Of a stretch of 42,862 nucleotides of DNA, positions 33,221-40,888 are shown piece after piece. Under the pieces are notes generated by a model. It made no database searches. It had not been told where the DNA came from and saw only the letters and a list, made by a program, of their open reading frames with translations. The translations under genes were made by a program, and so were the position numbers. The stretch's first letter is position 1, and each line of letters starts with the position of its first letter. The stretch covers positions 1 through 42,862 of the forward strand of contig ONQC01000020.1 in NCBI GenBank assembly GCA_900319855.1, in the 5' to 3' direction. This stretch comes from an uncultured Bacteroidales bacterium. Lineage in GTDB: Bacteria; Bacteroidota; Bacteroidia; Bacteroidales; UBA932.

Positions 33221-33550
33221 TCAAAATTCTTCGTCTTCCGTCTGGACAGGCCGTTCCGGCAGGTCCTTCAAGCAGTTGACCCGGATATAGTCGATCACTT
33301 CCTGCAACCCCTCGGCAAACTTGTCAAAATCCTCCTTATACAGGAAAATCTTGTGCTTGTCATAGGTGAAGCGGCCGTCGCGTTCCATTTTCCGCTTGCT
33401 TTCGGTGATGGTCAGGAAGAAGTCATTCCGTCCCTTCGTAGCCTTCACATCAAAGAAATACGTACGTTTCCCCGCGCGGACAGGTTTCGAGTAGACATCC
33501 TCGCCCTGACGCTCCTGCGCATAAGCGCCATCATAATCATCTCTGTACAT
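33221..33550 (-). CDS. DUF3276 (PUR-alpha-like) protein
   Basis: 109-aa small cytoplasmic protein. RTYFFDVKATKGRNDFFLTITESKR, then HKIFLYKEDFDKFAEGLQEVIDYI, is the PUR repeat layout; relatives in spirochaetes and Bacteroidota bind single-stranded nucleic acid. The start MYRDDYDGAYAQERQGE was chosen; the longer ORF would place 11 extra residues over the leader. A -7 box (TAAATTTG) lies 30 nt upstream. Function in this phylum is not established. Confidence 0.85.
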   Translation of the reverse strand: MYRDDYDGAYAQERQGEDVYSKPVRAGKRTYFFDVKATKGRNDFFLTITESKRKMERDGRFTYDKHKIFLYKEDFDKFAEGLQEVIDYIRVNCLKDLPERPVQTEDEEF

Positions 33551-33580
33551 AGTATTCTTGTTTATGTCTTTAAATGTGGT

Positions 33581-33588
33581 CAAATTTA
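33581..33588 (-). promoter_or_regulatory. -7 box for the DUF3276 operon
   Basis: TAAATTTG on the minus strand, 30 nt before the ATG. No clear -33 TTTG. Confidence 0.5.
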
Positions 33589-33610
33589 AGGAAAAATCTG
33601 TAATTGTTGC

Positions 33611-33618
33611 TATCTTTG
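33611..33618 (+). promoter_or_regulatory. -7 box for the nusB operon
   Basis: TATCTTTG, 24 nt before the nusB ATG, divergent from the DUF3276 promoter. No clear -33 TTTG. Confidence 0.5.
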
Positions 33619-33642
33619 CATGAATTTTTGCCAGAAAACACC

Positions 33643-34584
33643 ATGCTCAATCGAAGGATATTACGCATCAAGGCATTCAAGGTTATTTATGGGTATGCCG
33701 TTACCGGCAGCAAAAGCCTTGAAGATGCTTATTCTGAACTGGATGCGTCCTGTGAATCTACCCGCGACCTGTATCTGCTGATGCTATCCGTCGCCGGTCC
33801 GCTGACGGCCGAAGCCCGCAGCCGGATCGAGACCGCCAGTGCCAAATTCCACCCGACCGAGGAGGAGCTGCATCCGAACAGGACGTTCGCGGACAATGCC
33901 CTTGCGAAGGTATTGGCCGAAGATCCGGATTTCCAGAAAATCCTGTCCCGCAAGAAACTGGGGTGGGAACGCTATGACATTTTCATCCGGAACCTGTATG
34001 ACAGCGTCCGGACCAAGCCGTATTTCCAGAAATACATGGCCGCCGGGGATGCCTCCCTTGCCGCAAGCTGCCGCCTTTTCAAGCGGATCTTCGAAGAGGA
34101 GTTCACGGAAAACGACGCCATCGATCCCATTCTTGAGGAGCAGTCCCTCTATTGGAATGATGATCTCGCCTATGCCCTGACATGGTGCTGCCATACCCTG
34201 GATGACCTGGCCAAAGGCCATGCCTGGCAACTGCCCGAACTGTACCAAAGCGATGTCGTCCGGAAACGCAGGCCCGGCGTAGTGATGGACAGCGACCGGG
34301 ACTTCGTCCGGAAACTGGTACGCTGCGCCTTGTCCGGCTATGAGCGTTATTTCGCCAAGGTGACGGCTTCGGTTTCCGATTGGGACAGTGACCGCCTCTT
34401 CTCTACAGATATGGCCATCATCGCCTGCGCGATGGCTGAAATCGAACATTTCCCGGAGATCCCGCAGAATGTCACCCTGAACGAGTACATTGAGATCTCC
34501 AAATTCTATTGCTCTCCGAAGAGCCGTAGTTTCATCAACGGCCTGTTGGACCGTTTCGTCAAGGAAAACAATAAAACTGAATAG
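33643..34584 (+). CDS. nusB: Transcription antitermination factor NusB (long form)
   Basis: 313 aa, about twice the length of E. coli NusB, as is usual in Bacteroidota. The start MLNRRILRIKAFKVIYGYAV holds the RxxALQxLY-like N-terminal helix of NusB. The C-terminal NusB domain (about 215-305) has DRDFVRKLVRCAL, DRLFSTDMAIIACAMAEIEHFPEIP and VTLNEYIEISKFYCSPKSRSFINGLLD, where the SxxFINGLLD end is diagnostic. The middle is family-specific. NusB with NusE supports rRNA antitermination. First gene of the long operon to 39185; yajC follows 3 nt later. Confidence 0.92.
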   Translation: MLNRRILRIKAFKVIYGYAVTGSKSLEDAYSELDASCESTRDLYLLMLSVAGPLTAEARSRIETASAKFHPTEEELHPNRTFADNALAKVLAEDPDFQKILSRKKLGWERYDIFIRNLYDSVRTKPYFQKYMAAGDASLAASCRLFKRIFEEEFTENDAIDPILEEQSLYWNDDLAYALTWCCHTLDDLAKGHAWQLPELYQSDVVRKRRPGVVMDSDRDFVRKLVRCALSGYERYFAKVTASVSDWDSDRLFSTDMAIIACAMAEIEHFPEIPQNVTLNEYIEISKFYCSPKSRSFINGLLDRFVKENNKTE

Positions 34585-34587
34585 ATT

Positions 34588-34908
34588 ATGACACTCTCTA
34601 TGGTTATTCTGCAGTCGGCCGCACCGGCTGCCCCGGCCGCTGGCGGCGGCGCGATGATGTGGATCATGCTTATTATGGTCTTTGTCGTCATGTGGCTCTT
34701 CATGATCCGTCCGCAGCGCAAGCAGCAGAAGGAATTGGAAAAATTCCGCAATGAGCTGAAAAAAGGTGACAAGATTGTGACCATCGGCGGCATTTTCGGC
34801 ACCATCGCCGAGATCCATGAGACGGATGTACTGATCCGCGTGGATGGGGAAACCAAGCTTCGCGTCAGCAAGAACGCAATCCAGAAGGATTTCACTCCTC
34901 AGCAGTAA
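34588..34908 (+). CDS. yajC: Preprotein translocase subunit YajC
   Basis: 106-aa membrane accessory of the Sec translocon. After an Ala/Pro-rich start, one transmembrane helix (about 25-45, MMWIMLIMVFVVMWLFMI) is followed by RPQRKQQKELEKFRNELKKGDKIVTIGGIFGTI, the YajC signature. Usual length. The nusB-yajC-ybbR-coaE order is one I recognise from Bacteroidota genomes. Confidence 0.95.
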   Translation: MTLSMVILQSAAPAAPAAGGGAMMWIMLIMVFVVMWLFMIRPQRKQQKELEKFRNELKKGDKIVTIGGIFGTIAEIHETDVLIRVDGETKLRVSKNAIQKDFTPQQ

Positions 34909-34917
34909 ACCGGCGTC

Positions 34918-35889
34918 ATGAGCCGTCTGTGGGACAAGTTCCGCAGCCTGATGGCTACCAATGGGAAAGACATCATCATTTTCGTGATGTCTCTCCTGTT
35001 GGCTTTCAGTATATGGCTCATCCACAATCTTTCCCTGTATTACAACGAAACGGTCAGCGTCCCTGTGACGGCCCGCAGCAACCTGGATGGCCATGCCCTG
35101 GTCTCCTCCAACAGTTCTGCTGTCCAGGCCCGGCTTCGCCTGACCGGTTTCGATGTGATCCGTTCCCGGGGAGCGATGAACCGCAAACCGGTCGTCGTCG
35201 ATTTCGCTGCTTCTGACTTGCACCCGCGTGGCGGGGAAATGTTTTATGTCACCGGGACCGACCTGAACCGCTACGTCCAGGCTGTATTCGGTGACGATGC
35301 GCGGCTGGAGACCATGCTCTCCGATACGGTCCAATTCCGTTTCCCGTTGGAGAACAGCAAGAAGGTACCTGTGACGGCCGTATATACCGCCGATTTCAGG
35401 TCGCAGTATACGGCCGTCGGCGACCTTCGGCTGGTCCCGGATTCCGTGACGGTCTATGGAGAACCCATGCATCTGGAGCAGGTGGACCGCGTGTATACCC
35501 GGCCCTTTTACCTGCAGGACCTGCGGGTCAGCGCACACGGGCGGGTCCGGCTCGAGGAGACGGGACTGCGCCTGAGCGACAATGCCGTGGATTATACCCT
35601 CGACGTCTCCCGGTATGTGGAAATCCGTGCCGACCTGCCGGTAGAAAGCAGGAACGTCCCTGCAGGCCGCAGCCTGATCATTTATCCGTCCGTGGCGCAG
35701 GTCTCTTTCAAGTGTGCGTTCCCGGTAACGGTGGATCCTTCCGACGTGGCCCGTTTCTACATCGATTATCAGGATTTTACCAACTCCTTGGGCGGGGTCT
35801 GCATTCCACGCCACGACGCCCTCCCGGCGGGCATCCTGGACTATACCATTGAGCCGCAGGTATTTGACTGCGTTGAGAGCATCCGATGA
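34918..35889 (+). CDS. YbbR-like domain protein
   Basis: 323 aa with one N-terminal membrane helix (about 18-38, IIIFVMSLLLAFSIWLIHNL) and an extracytoplasmic part made of strand-rich repeats: VPVTARSNLDGHALVSSNSSAVQARLRLTGFD, then VPVTAVYTADFRSQYTAVGDLRLVPDSVTVYGEP. These are YbbR/CdaR-type repeats. In Firmicutes CdaR regulates a cyclic-di-AMP cyclase; whether that holds here is unknown, and no cyclase gene lies in this window. It overlaps coaE by 4 bases. Confidence 0.82.
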   Translation: MSRLWDKFRSLMATNGKDIIIFVMSLLLAFSIWLIHNLSLYYNETVSVPVTARSNLDGHALVSSNSSAVQARLRLTGFDVIRSRGAMNRKPVVVDFAASDLHPRGGEMFYVTGTDLNRYVQAVFGDDARLETMLSDTVQFRFPLENSKKVPVTAVYTADFRSQYTAVGDLRLVPDSVTVYGEPMHLEQVDRVYTRPFYLQDLRVSAHGRVRLEETGLRLSDNAVDYTLDVSRYVEIRADLPVESRNVPAGRSLIIYPSVAQVSFKCAFPVTVDPSDVARFYIDYQDFTNSLGGVCIPRHDALPAGILDYTIEPQVFDCVESIR

Positions 35890-36464
35890 AAACCTTGCTT
35901 GTGACCGGTGGGATCGGCAGCGGAAAGTCCGCGGTCTGTGCATATCTCCAGGAACGGGACATCCCCGTCTATGATTCCGACGGGGCGGTCAAGCGTTTGT
36001 ACCGGGAAGATCCGGACCTGCTTGCCTCGCTGGAAGCCCGGTTCGGGATTCCGCTCCGGCAGACGGACGGCTCTTTGGACCGACGCCGGCTGGCCGGCCT
36101 GCTCTTCTCGGACCCTGCGGCCCTCGCACAACTGGAGGCTGTGGTCCATCCGGCCGTCCTTCGGGACTTTCTGGCCTGGCGGAGCCGGCAAAACGCCCCC
36201 ATGGTCGCGCTGGAATCCGCCATTGCGCAGCAAAAGCCGTTGTTTGACGGCGTTTACGATGCCGTCCTTCTGGTTACCGCACCGGATCCCCAGCGACTGG
36301 AGCGGGCTTGCCGGCGGGACGGCGCCCAGGCGGATGCGATCCGCGCCCGTATGGCCCTCCAACATTTCGATCCGATGAAAGCCGATGCCGTGGTCAACAA
36401 CGACTTCGACCTTCCGACCTTGCGGCACCGGACCGACATTGCTTTAAAAGTATTATCTTTGTAA
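35886..36464 (+). CDS. coaE: Dephospho-CoA kinase
   Basis: 192-aa cytoplasmic kinase for the last step of coenzyme A synthesis. P-loop GGIGSGKS (8-15), then YDSDGAVKRLY (substrate Asp), VVHPAV near 86-91 and the lid segment. Family length. The start overlaps the YbbR-like stop (ATGA), and the last codons carry a -7 box for the next gene. Confidence 0.92.
   Translation: MKTLLVTGGIGSGKSAVCAYLQERDIPVYDSDGAVKRLYREDPDLLASLEARFGIPLRQTDGSLDRRRLAGLLFSDPAALAQLEAVVHPAVLRDFLAWRSRQNAPMVALESAIAQQKPLFDGVYDAVLLVTAPDPQRLERACRRDGAQADAIRARMALQHFDPMKADAVVNNDFDLPTLRHRTDIALKVLSL
36454..36461 (+). promoter_or_regulatory. Internal -7 box before the DUF5606 gene
   Basis: TATCTTTG within the last codons of coaE, 18 nt before the next ATG. 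The leader contains TACGTACAAA (36469-36478), also found at the Hdr operon start. Confidence 0.45.
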
Positions 36465-36479
36465 CAAATACGTACAAAC

Positions 36480-36923
36480 ATGGAAAACAAAAAAACCGAT
36501 CTCGCGAAAATCCTTTCCGTTTCAGGCTCCCGCGGCCTGTATCAATATTTGGCCCAAGCCCGCAGCGGCGCCATTGCCGAATCCCTTCAGGATGGCCACC
36601 GTACTTGCTTCGACCTGAAGAGCAAGATAACGACCCTGGCGGATATTTCCATCTATACCGATGAGGGTGAACTGAAACTCCAGGAGGTCTTTAACAAGCT
36701 CCACGAAACCCTCGGTGAGAAAGACGCTCCTACGTCCAAAGCTTCCGCCGATGAACTGAAGGCCCTCTTTGCCAAGGCGGTCCCGAATTATGACGGCGAC
36801 CGTTTCTATGTCTCCCACATGAAGAAAGTGGTGGACTGGTACAATGAACTGAAAAACCATGCATCCCTGGACTTCCTTACCGACGAGGAACGGGAAGCGG
36901 AGGCTGCCAAAAACGCGGAATAA
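36480..36923 (+). CDS. DUF5606 protein
   Basis: 147-aa small cytoplasmic protein beginning MENKKTDLAKILSVSGSRGLYQYLAQARSG, with VFNKLHETLGEK and HMKKVVDWYNELKNHASLDF further on. These are the conserved segments of DUF5606, found mainly in Bacteroidota. The N-terminal part forms a small beta-rich domain with a helix (ESLQDGHRTCFDLKSKITTLADISIYT). Function unknown. Its stop overlaps the rimO start (TAATG). Confidence 0.82.
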   Translation: MENKKTDLAKILSVSGSRGLYQYLAQARSGAIAESLQDGHRTCFDLKSKITTLADISIYTDEGELKLQEVFNKLHETLGEKDAPTSKASADELKALFAKAVPNYDGDRFYVSHMKKVVDWYNELKNHASLDFLTDEEREAEAAKNAE

Positions 36924-38236
36924 TGTCCAAACCCTCTTTGCAGGTCATCACCCTCGGGTGTTCCAAAAATAAGGTGGACACCGAACACCTGCTGGCGCAG
37001 GTGCAGGATGACTTCGTGATCGTTCCGGAAGGAGAGGAGGGAAAAGTTGACTGGCTTTTGCTGAATACCTGCGGGTTTATCGGCGATGCCAAGGAAGAGT
37101 CCGTACAGGCGGTATTCGACGCCGTGGACCGGAAAAACCGGGGCCTGGCAGGGAAGATCCTTGTATTCGGCTGTCTGTCACAACGGTATGGGGATGAGCT
37201 GCCCGGCCTGATTCCGGAAGTGGACGGTTGGTACGGGGCCCGTGACCTGGGCCCGGTCGTCCGTGCCCTGGGTGCGGAGATGTCCCCGGAACGCCGGAAC
37301 GTCCGGTATACCGGAGGGCATCCCGGCTCTTATGCGTTCTTGAAGATTTCCGAAGGCTGCGACCGCCGTTGTTCCTATTGCGCCATCCCTTTCATCCGCG
37401 GGGCCCATCATTCGGTTCCGATGGAAGACCTGGTGGAGGAAGCCCGGTCACTCGCCCGCGAAGGCGTGCGGGAACTGGTGCTGATCGCCCAGGATACGAC
37501 GTATTACGGTCTGGACCTGTATGGCCGTCGGGCGCTGGCGGAATTGTTGCAGCGCCTGTCTGAGGTGGAAGGGATCGAATGGATCCGCATCCATTATTCC
37601 TATCCGGCCGGTTTCCCGGAGGACGTGCTGGACCAGATGGCCTCCAATCCGAAAGTCTGTCGTTACATGGATATTCCGCTGCAACATGTGGCTGATACCG
37701 TGCTGGACAACATGCACCGCCATGTTGACGGGGCATGGACGCGCGAGCTGATCCGCAAGATGCGGGAGAAAGTCCCCGGCATCGTCCTCAGGACCACGCT
37801 GATCGTCGGCCATCCCGGCGAGGGACGCAAGGAATTCGCCGAACTGCTGGATTTTGTCCGGGAAGCCCGGTTCGAGCGGCTCGGTGCCTTCACCTATTCG
37901 GAGGAGGAGGGAACCTGGGGCGCGGCCCATCTGAAGGATTCCGTTACCAAAAAAACGAAGCAATCCCGCCTTTCCCGGCTCATGGAATTGCAGCGTGGTA
38001 TATCATTTGCTTACAACCAATCCCGGATCGGCTCCGAAGTCCGCGTGCTGGTGGACGGCTATGCCGACGGCATCCTGGTGTGCCGCAGCGAGTTCGAAAG
38101 TCCGGAAGTAGACGGAGAGATCCTGGTACCTTGCCCGCAAGGCCGGTCGCCGCAGTCGTTTGTCGGCCAGTTCATGATGGTCCGGATCAACGGCGCCGAC
38201 GACTACGACCTGAGGGGAGATTATTTAAGAGATTAG
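36923..38236 (+). CDS. rimO: Ribosomal protein S12 methylthiotransferase RimO
   Basis: 437-aa radical-SAM enzyme adding a methylthio group to an aspartate of ribosomal protein S12. The N-terminal UPF0004 domain supplies three cluster cysteines (C13 in LGCSKN, C50 in NTCGF, C84 in FGCLSQ). The radical SAM cluster is C146/C150/C153 (CDRRCSYC), followed by AIPFIRG. A C-terminal TRAM domain (about 370-437) is present. LGCSKNKVDTE is typical of RimO rather than MiaB. Confidence 0.95.
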   Translation: MSKPSLQVITLGCSKNKVDTEHLLAQVQDDFVIVPEGEEGKVDWLLLNTCGFIGDAKEESVQAVFDAVDRKNRGLAGKILVFGCLSQRYGDELPGLIPEVDGWYGARDLGPVVRALGAEMSPERRNVRYTGGHPGSYAFLKISEGCDRRCSYCAIPFIRGAHHSVPMEDLVEEARSLAREGVRELVLIAQDTTYYGLDLYGRRALAELLQRLSEVEGIEWIRIHYSYPAGFPEDVLDQMASNPKVCRYMDIPLQHVADTVLDNMHRHVDGAWTRELIRKMREKVPGIVLRTTLIVGHPGEGRKEFAELLDFVREARFERLGAFTYSEEEGTWGAAHLKDSVTKKTKQSRLSRLMELQRGISFAYNQSRIGSEVRVLVDGYADGILVCRSEFESPEVDGEILVPCPQGRSPQSFVGQFMMVRINGADDYDLRGDYLRD

Positions 38237-38240
38237 TGCT

Positions 38241-39185
38241 ATGAAACGTTCATCGATCCTGGCTGTATGGGCGCTTGCCCTCGTCGCCGGCGCCTGCAGC
38301 CCGCAGACTTTTACCATGAATCTGGAAACGCGGCAGCCGTCGCTTTCCGGTTTCGACCTCGGCGGAAAGAGCTTGTCCGTCGTTTACCTGGAGGAGGCTG
38401 GAAAGGATACGGTTTTCGCCAAAAACCTGGCGACCGGATTCGCAGAGGCGTTGGAAAAAGACTATTTCGGCGGCCGCCAGGCGGTCGGTGTGTACAAGAT
38501 GGATAAAAAGCCCGGGGCGGATTATGCCTCCCGGGATACCTTGCTGAACCTGGTCATGGACAGCGGGGACGACGTGATTTTCCTATTCGATGCACCGACT
38601 TTCCAGGAAGCATCGCTGGGGGAGAAGAATCCCTCATCCTTGCAGTCGCCGGATTCCGCCCGCGTCGTGGTGGCCAAGGTGCCTTATTCCCTGCGGATGT
38701 ATGCCTATGATTCGATGAACAAGGCGGATACCGTCCGTACCTTTGTCGGGAATAGCACGCTGAACCAGGTGATTTTCGGTTCTGAGAAGATGACCGAAGC
38801 GCAGTACCGGCGCCATCTGTGGGACAATACCGTCAATACGGCCTCCCAGGCAGCGGATGCCGGCAGCCGTTCGGCCGCCAAATTCAAGTCCGTCTGGAAA
38901 GAAGAGGCGTTCTCCTTCTATTATTATGATTCCACGGCCTGGACGGATGCAGCCGAAGCGGCCTATTCCTTCCAGTGGAAAAAAGCTGTTGACAAGTGGA
39001 TGTCCCTGCTGAATACGAAGAATTACGAGAAACGCGCCTATGCGGAGTACAACCTGGCCGCCGCCTGTTTCCTGATGGGCGATGTGGAACTGGCCTCCCA
39101 GTGGCTGGACCAGAGCGATAAGGACGGCAAAGTGTATCTGTCGGACAGCCTTCGCCGCAAGATTACGGCCAAGTTGCAGCGTTAG
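38241..39185 (+). CDS. DUF6340 lipoprotein
   Basis: 314 aa. Lipoprotein signal MKRSSILAVWALALVAGAC (C19). A soluble domain includes VVYLEEAGKDTVFAKNLATGFAEALEKDYFGG and TFVGNSTLNQVIFGSEKMT. The C-terminal quarter (about 230-300) looks like one or two TPR-like helical hairpins (WKKAVDKWMSLLNTKNYEKRAYAEYNLAAACFLMGDVELASQWLDQS). It resembles the DUF6340 group of Bacteroidota lipoproteins; function unknown. Last gene of the nusB operon, 4 nt behind rimO; its stop overlaps the stop of convergent queE. Confidence 0.75.
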   Translation: MKRSSILAVWALALVAGACSPQTFTMNLETRQPSLSGFDLGGKSLSVVYLEEAGKDTVFAKNLATGFAEALEKDYFGGRQAVGVYKMDKKPGADYASRDTLLNLVMDSGDDVIFLFDAPTFQEASLGEKNPSSLQSPDSARVVVAKVPYSLRMYAYDSMNKADTVRTFVGNSTLNQVIFGSEKMTEAQYRRHLWDNTVNTASQAADAGSRSAAKFKSVWKEEAFSFYYYDSTAWTDAAEAAYSFQWKKAVDKWMSLLNTKNYEKRAYAEYNLAAACFLMGDVELASQWLDQSDKDGKVYLSDSLRRKITAKLQR

Positions 39186-39757
39186 CGGATATCCAGAAGT
39201 TTGTGGATCTGCAGGCTCAGGCTCCATCGGGGGTGGTCCAGCACATAGCGGACCACCTCTTTTGTATTTTTCCCGGAACAGGGCTGGAGGAAATAATGGT
39301 CTGCAGGGAAGGAGAGCCAGCGGTCGGCATCCTGGCCGGTGAATACCAGTTTGAGTTCATCCGCCTTTTCCAGCACGACGGTGCCGAGCGGCTGCCAGTC
39401 TTCCTTGGGACTGAGGGTCACCCAGTCGATCCCTTCCGGCAGGGGACGGGTCCCGTTGGTCTCCAGGTGGAGGAGGAAGCCGGCCTCGTGAAAAGCCCGG
39501 ACGAAAGCCTCGTTGATCTGCAGGGAGGGTTCTCCGCCCGTGACGACCACGTGCCGGCATTCTCCGGCCAGGCGCGTTACTTCGGCGAGCACATGGTCGA
39601 GGGACATGGGTACGGAACGGCTGAAATCCGTGTCGCAGAACGGACAGCGCAGGTTGCAGCCCGCCAGGCGGACGAAAACGGCCGGCGTCCCGGTCCACCA
39701 TCCTTCTCCCTGGAGGGAATAGAAGATTTCATTGACGCGCAGCGTCTCAGTCTTCAT
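39182..39757 (-). CDS. queE: 7-carboxy-7-deazaguanine synthase
   Basis: 191-aa radical-SAM enzyme making 7-carboxy-7-deazaguanine from carboxytetrahydropterin in queuosine/preQ0 synthesis. The cluster motif is C34/C38/C41 (CNLRCPFC). YSLQGEGWWTGTPAVFVRLAG precedes it and VTGGEPSLQ follows. The start MKTETLRVNEIFYS overlaps the queD stop; an ATG 3 codons upstream is also possible. Last of the queC-queD-queE operon. Confidence 0.92.
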   Translation of the reverse strand: MKTETLRVNEIFYSLQGEGWWTGTPAVFVRLAGCNLRCPFCDTDFSRSVPMSLDHVLAEVTRLAGECRHVVVTGGEPSLQINEAFVRAFHEAGFLLHLETNGTRPLPEGIDWVTLSPKEDWQPLGTVVLEKADELKLVFTGQDADRWLSFPADHYFLQPCSGKNTKEVVRYVLDHPRWSLSLQIHKLLDIR

Positions 39758-40085
39758 CCCGTTCATAGATGGCCTTGTTGTTCTCGGATTCCCAGATCTC
39801 GACTTTGTAGCAGTTCTCTACATGGTCGCAGATCCACCGGGCGATGTTTTCGGCCGTGGGATTGAAGGGGAGGATCTCGTTGAGGTTCCGGTGGTCCAGC
39901 TGGCCGCTGATCTGCCTCTTGATGGCGGTGAAATCCGTGACCATGCCGTCCTGGTTGAGGGTCTTGGACTTGCAGTGGACCAGTACGATCCAGTTGTGGC
40001 CGTGCAGGGCTTCGCACTTGCTCTCATAGCTGAGATGGAGGCTGTGGGCCGAGGAGATTTCGAGGCGTTTGGTGACGTAATACAT
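39747..40085 (-). CDS. queD: 6-carboxy-5,6,7,8-tetrahydropterin synthase
   Basis: 112 aa, T-fold enzyme converting dihydroneopterin triphosphate to 6-carboxytetrahydropterin. Zinc ligands H14, H28 and H30 (SSAHSL and HGHNW), catalytic C24 (SKC), and the C-terminal NPTAENIARWICDHVE. The start MYYVTKRLEISSAHSLHL was chosen over a longer ORF that enters queC. It lies 4 nt behind queC. Confidence 0.93.
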   Translation of the reverse strand: MYYVTKRLEISSAHSLHLSYESKCEALHGHNWIVLVHCKSKTLNQDGMVTDFTAIKRQISGQLDHRNLNEILPFNPTAENIARWICDHVENCYKVEIWESENNKAIYERDED

Positions 40086-40089
40086 GGCT

Positions 40090-40731
40090 TCAGGCTTTGT
40101 AGGGGGTCGGGTCGAAGCCGGCGAGGGCTTCCTTTCTTTCATGGCAGGTGCCGCACAGGCCGCAGTGGATGGCGTCCCCTTCGTAGCAAGAGTAGGTCTT
40201 CTCGAAAGGAACTTCCAGTTCGCGACCCAGCAGGGCGATCTCCCGCTTGGTCATATTGCAATAGGGGGATACGATACGGATGCCTTCATACGTGCCGGCC
40301 TGGGACGCCTGGTCCATGGCCTGGATGAATTCCGGACGGCAGTCCGGGTAGATGGCATGGTCTCCGGCATGGTTGGCGATCAGGACGGTATCCAGACCGT
40401 TGCTTTCGGCCAGTCCGACGGCGACGGACAGCATGATGCCGTTGCGGAACGGGACGACGGTGCTTTTCATGTTCTGCTCGTCATAGGCCCCGTGCGGAAT
40501 GGCTTCTCCGCCTTCAAACATGCTGCTTTTGAAATACTGGCCCATGAAATCCAGCGGGATGACCAGATGCCGGATGCCCAGCAAGGAGCAGTTCTCCCGC
40601 GCGCAGGCCAGTTGGGCGGCATCCTGGCGGGCGCCATAGGTAAAGGTCACGGCCAGGGAAATGCAGTCTTTGTATTGGTACAGGAGGGTGGTGCTGTCCA
40701 TACCTCCGGAATAAACGATGAGTGCTTTCAA
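40090..40731 (-). CDS. queC: 7-cyano-7-deazaguanine synthase
   Basis: 213 aa from a TTG start (MKALIVYSGGMDS). It converts carboxydeazaguanine and ammonia to preQ0 with ATP. The ATP-pyrophosphatase loop is SGGMDST (8-14), and the zinc knuckle is C182/C190/C193/C196. An in-frame ATG 42 bases upstream was rejected because it precedes the -7 box at 40751-40758, so it would not be in the mRNA, and because family members begin a few residues before the ATP loop. First gene of the queCDE operon. Confidence 0.9.
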   Translation of the reverse strand: MKALIVYSGGMDSTTLLYQYKDCISLAVTFTYGARQDAAQLACARENCSLLGIRHLVIPLDFMGQYFKSSMFEGGEAIPHGAYDEQNMKSTVVPFRNGIMLSVAVGLAESNGLDTVLIANHAGDHAIYPDCRPEFIQAMDQASQAGTYEGIRIVSPYCNMTKREIALLGRELEVPFEKTYSCYEGDAIHCGLCGTCHERKEALAGFDPTPYKA

Positions 40732-40750
40732 ATCTTCGGATTCTTTTCTG

Positions 40751-40758
40751 CAAAGATA
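40751..40758 (-). promoter_or_regulatory. -7 box for queCDE
   Basis: TATCTTTG on the minus strand, 19 nt before the TTG start of queC. No clear -33 TTTG. Confidence 0.55.
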
Positions 40759-40846
40759 GCCATTTTTGCCCATTCCGTATATTTCCTCGATGAAATGCCT
40801 GTATGTGTGAATAAATATTAGAAAATAGTGAATATTCTACGGAAAA

Positions 40847-40879
40847 TTTGCAGAATTCTGAAAAAATATACTATCTTTG
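40847..40879 (+). promoter_or_regulatory. Promoter of the CoA-transferase gene
   Basis: TTTG at 40847-40850, a 21-nt spacer, and TATCTTTG at 40872-40879, just upstream of the first usable ATG. Divergent from queC. Confidence 0.7.
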
Positions 40880-40888
40880 TCGCCGAAG

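Noticed and set aside
33784-35943. 719-codon open frame antisense to nusB, yajC and the YbbR-like gene
   Set aside because: It crosses several real genes and their boundaries; its composition is typical of an antisense shadow.
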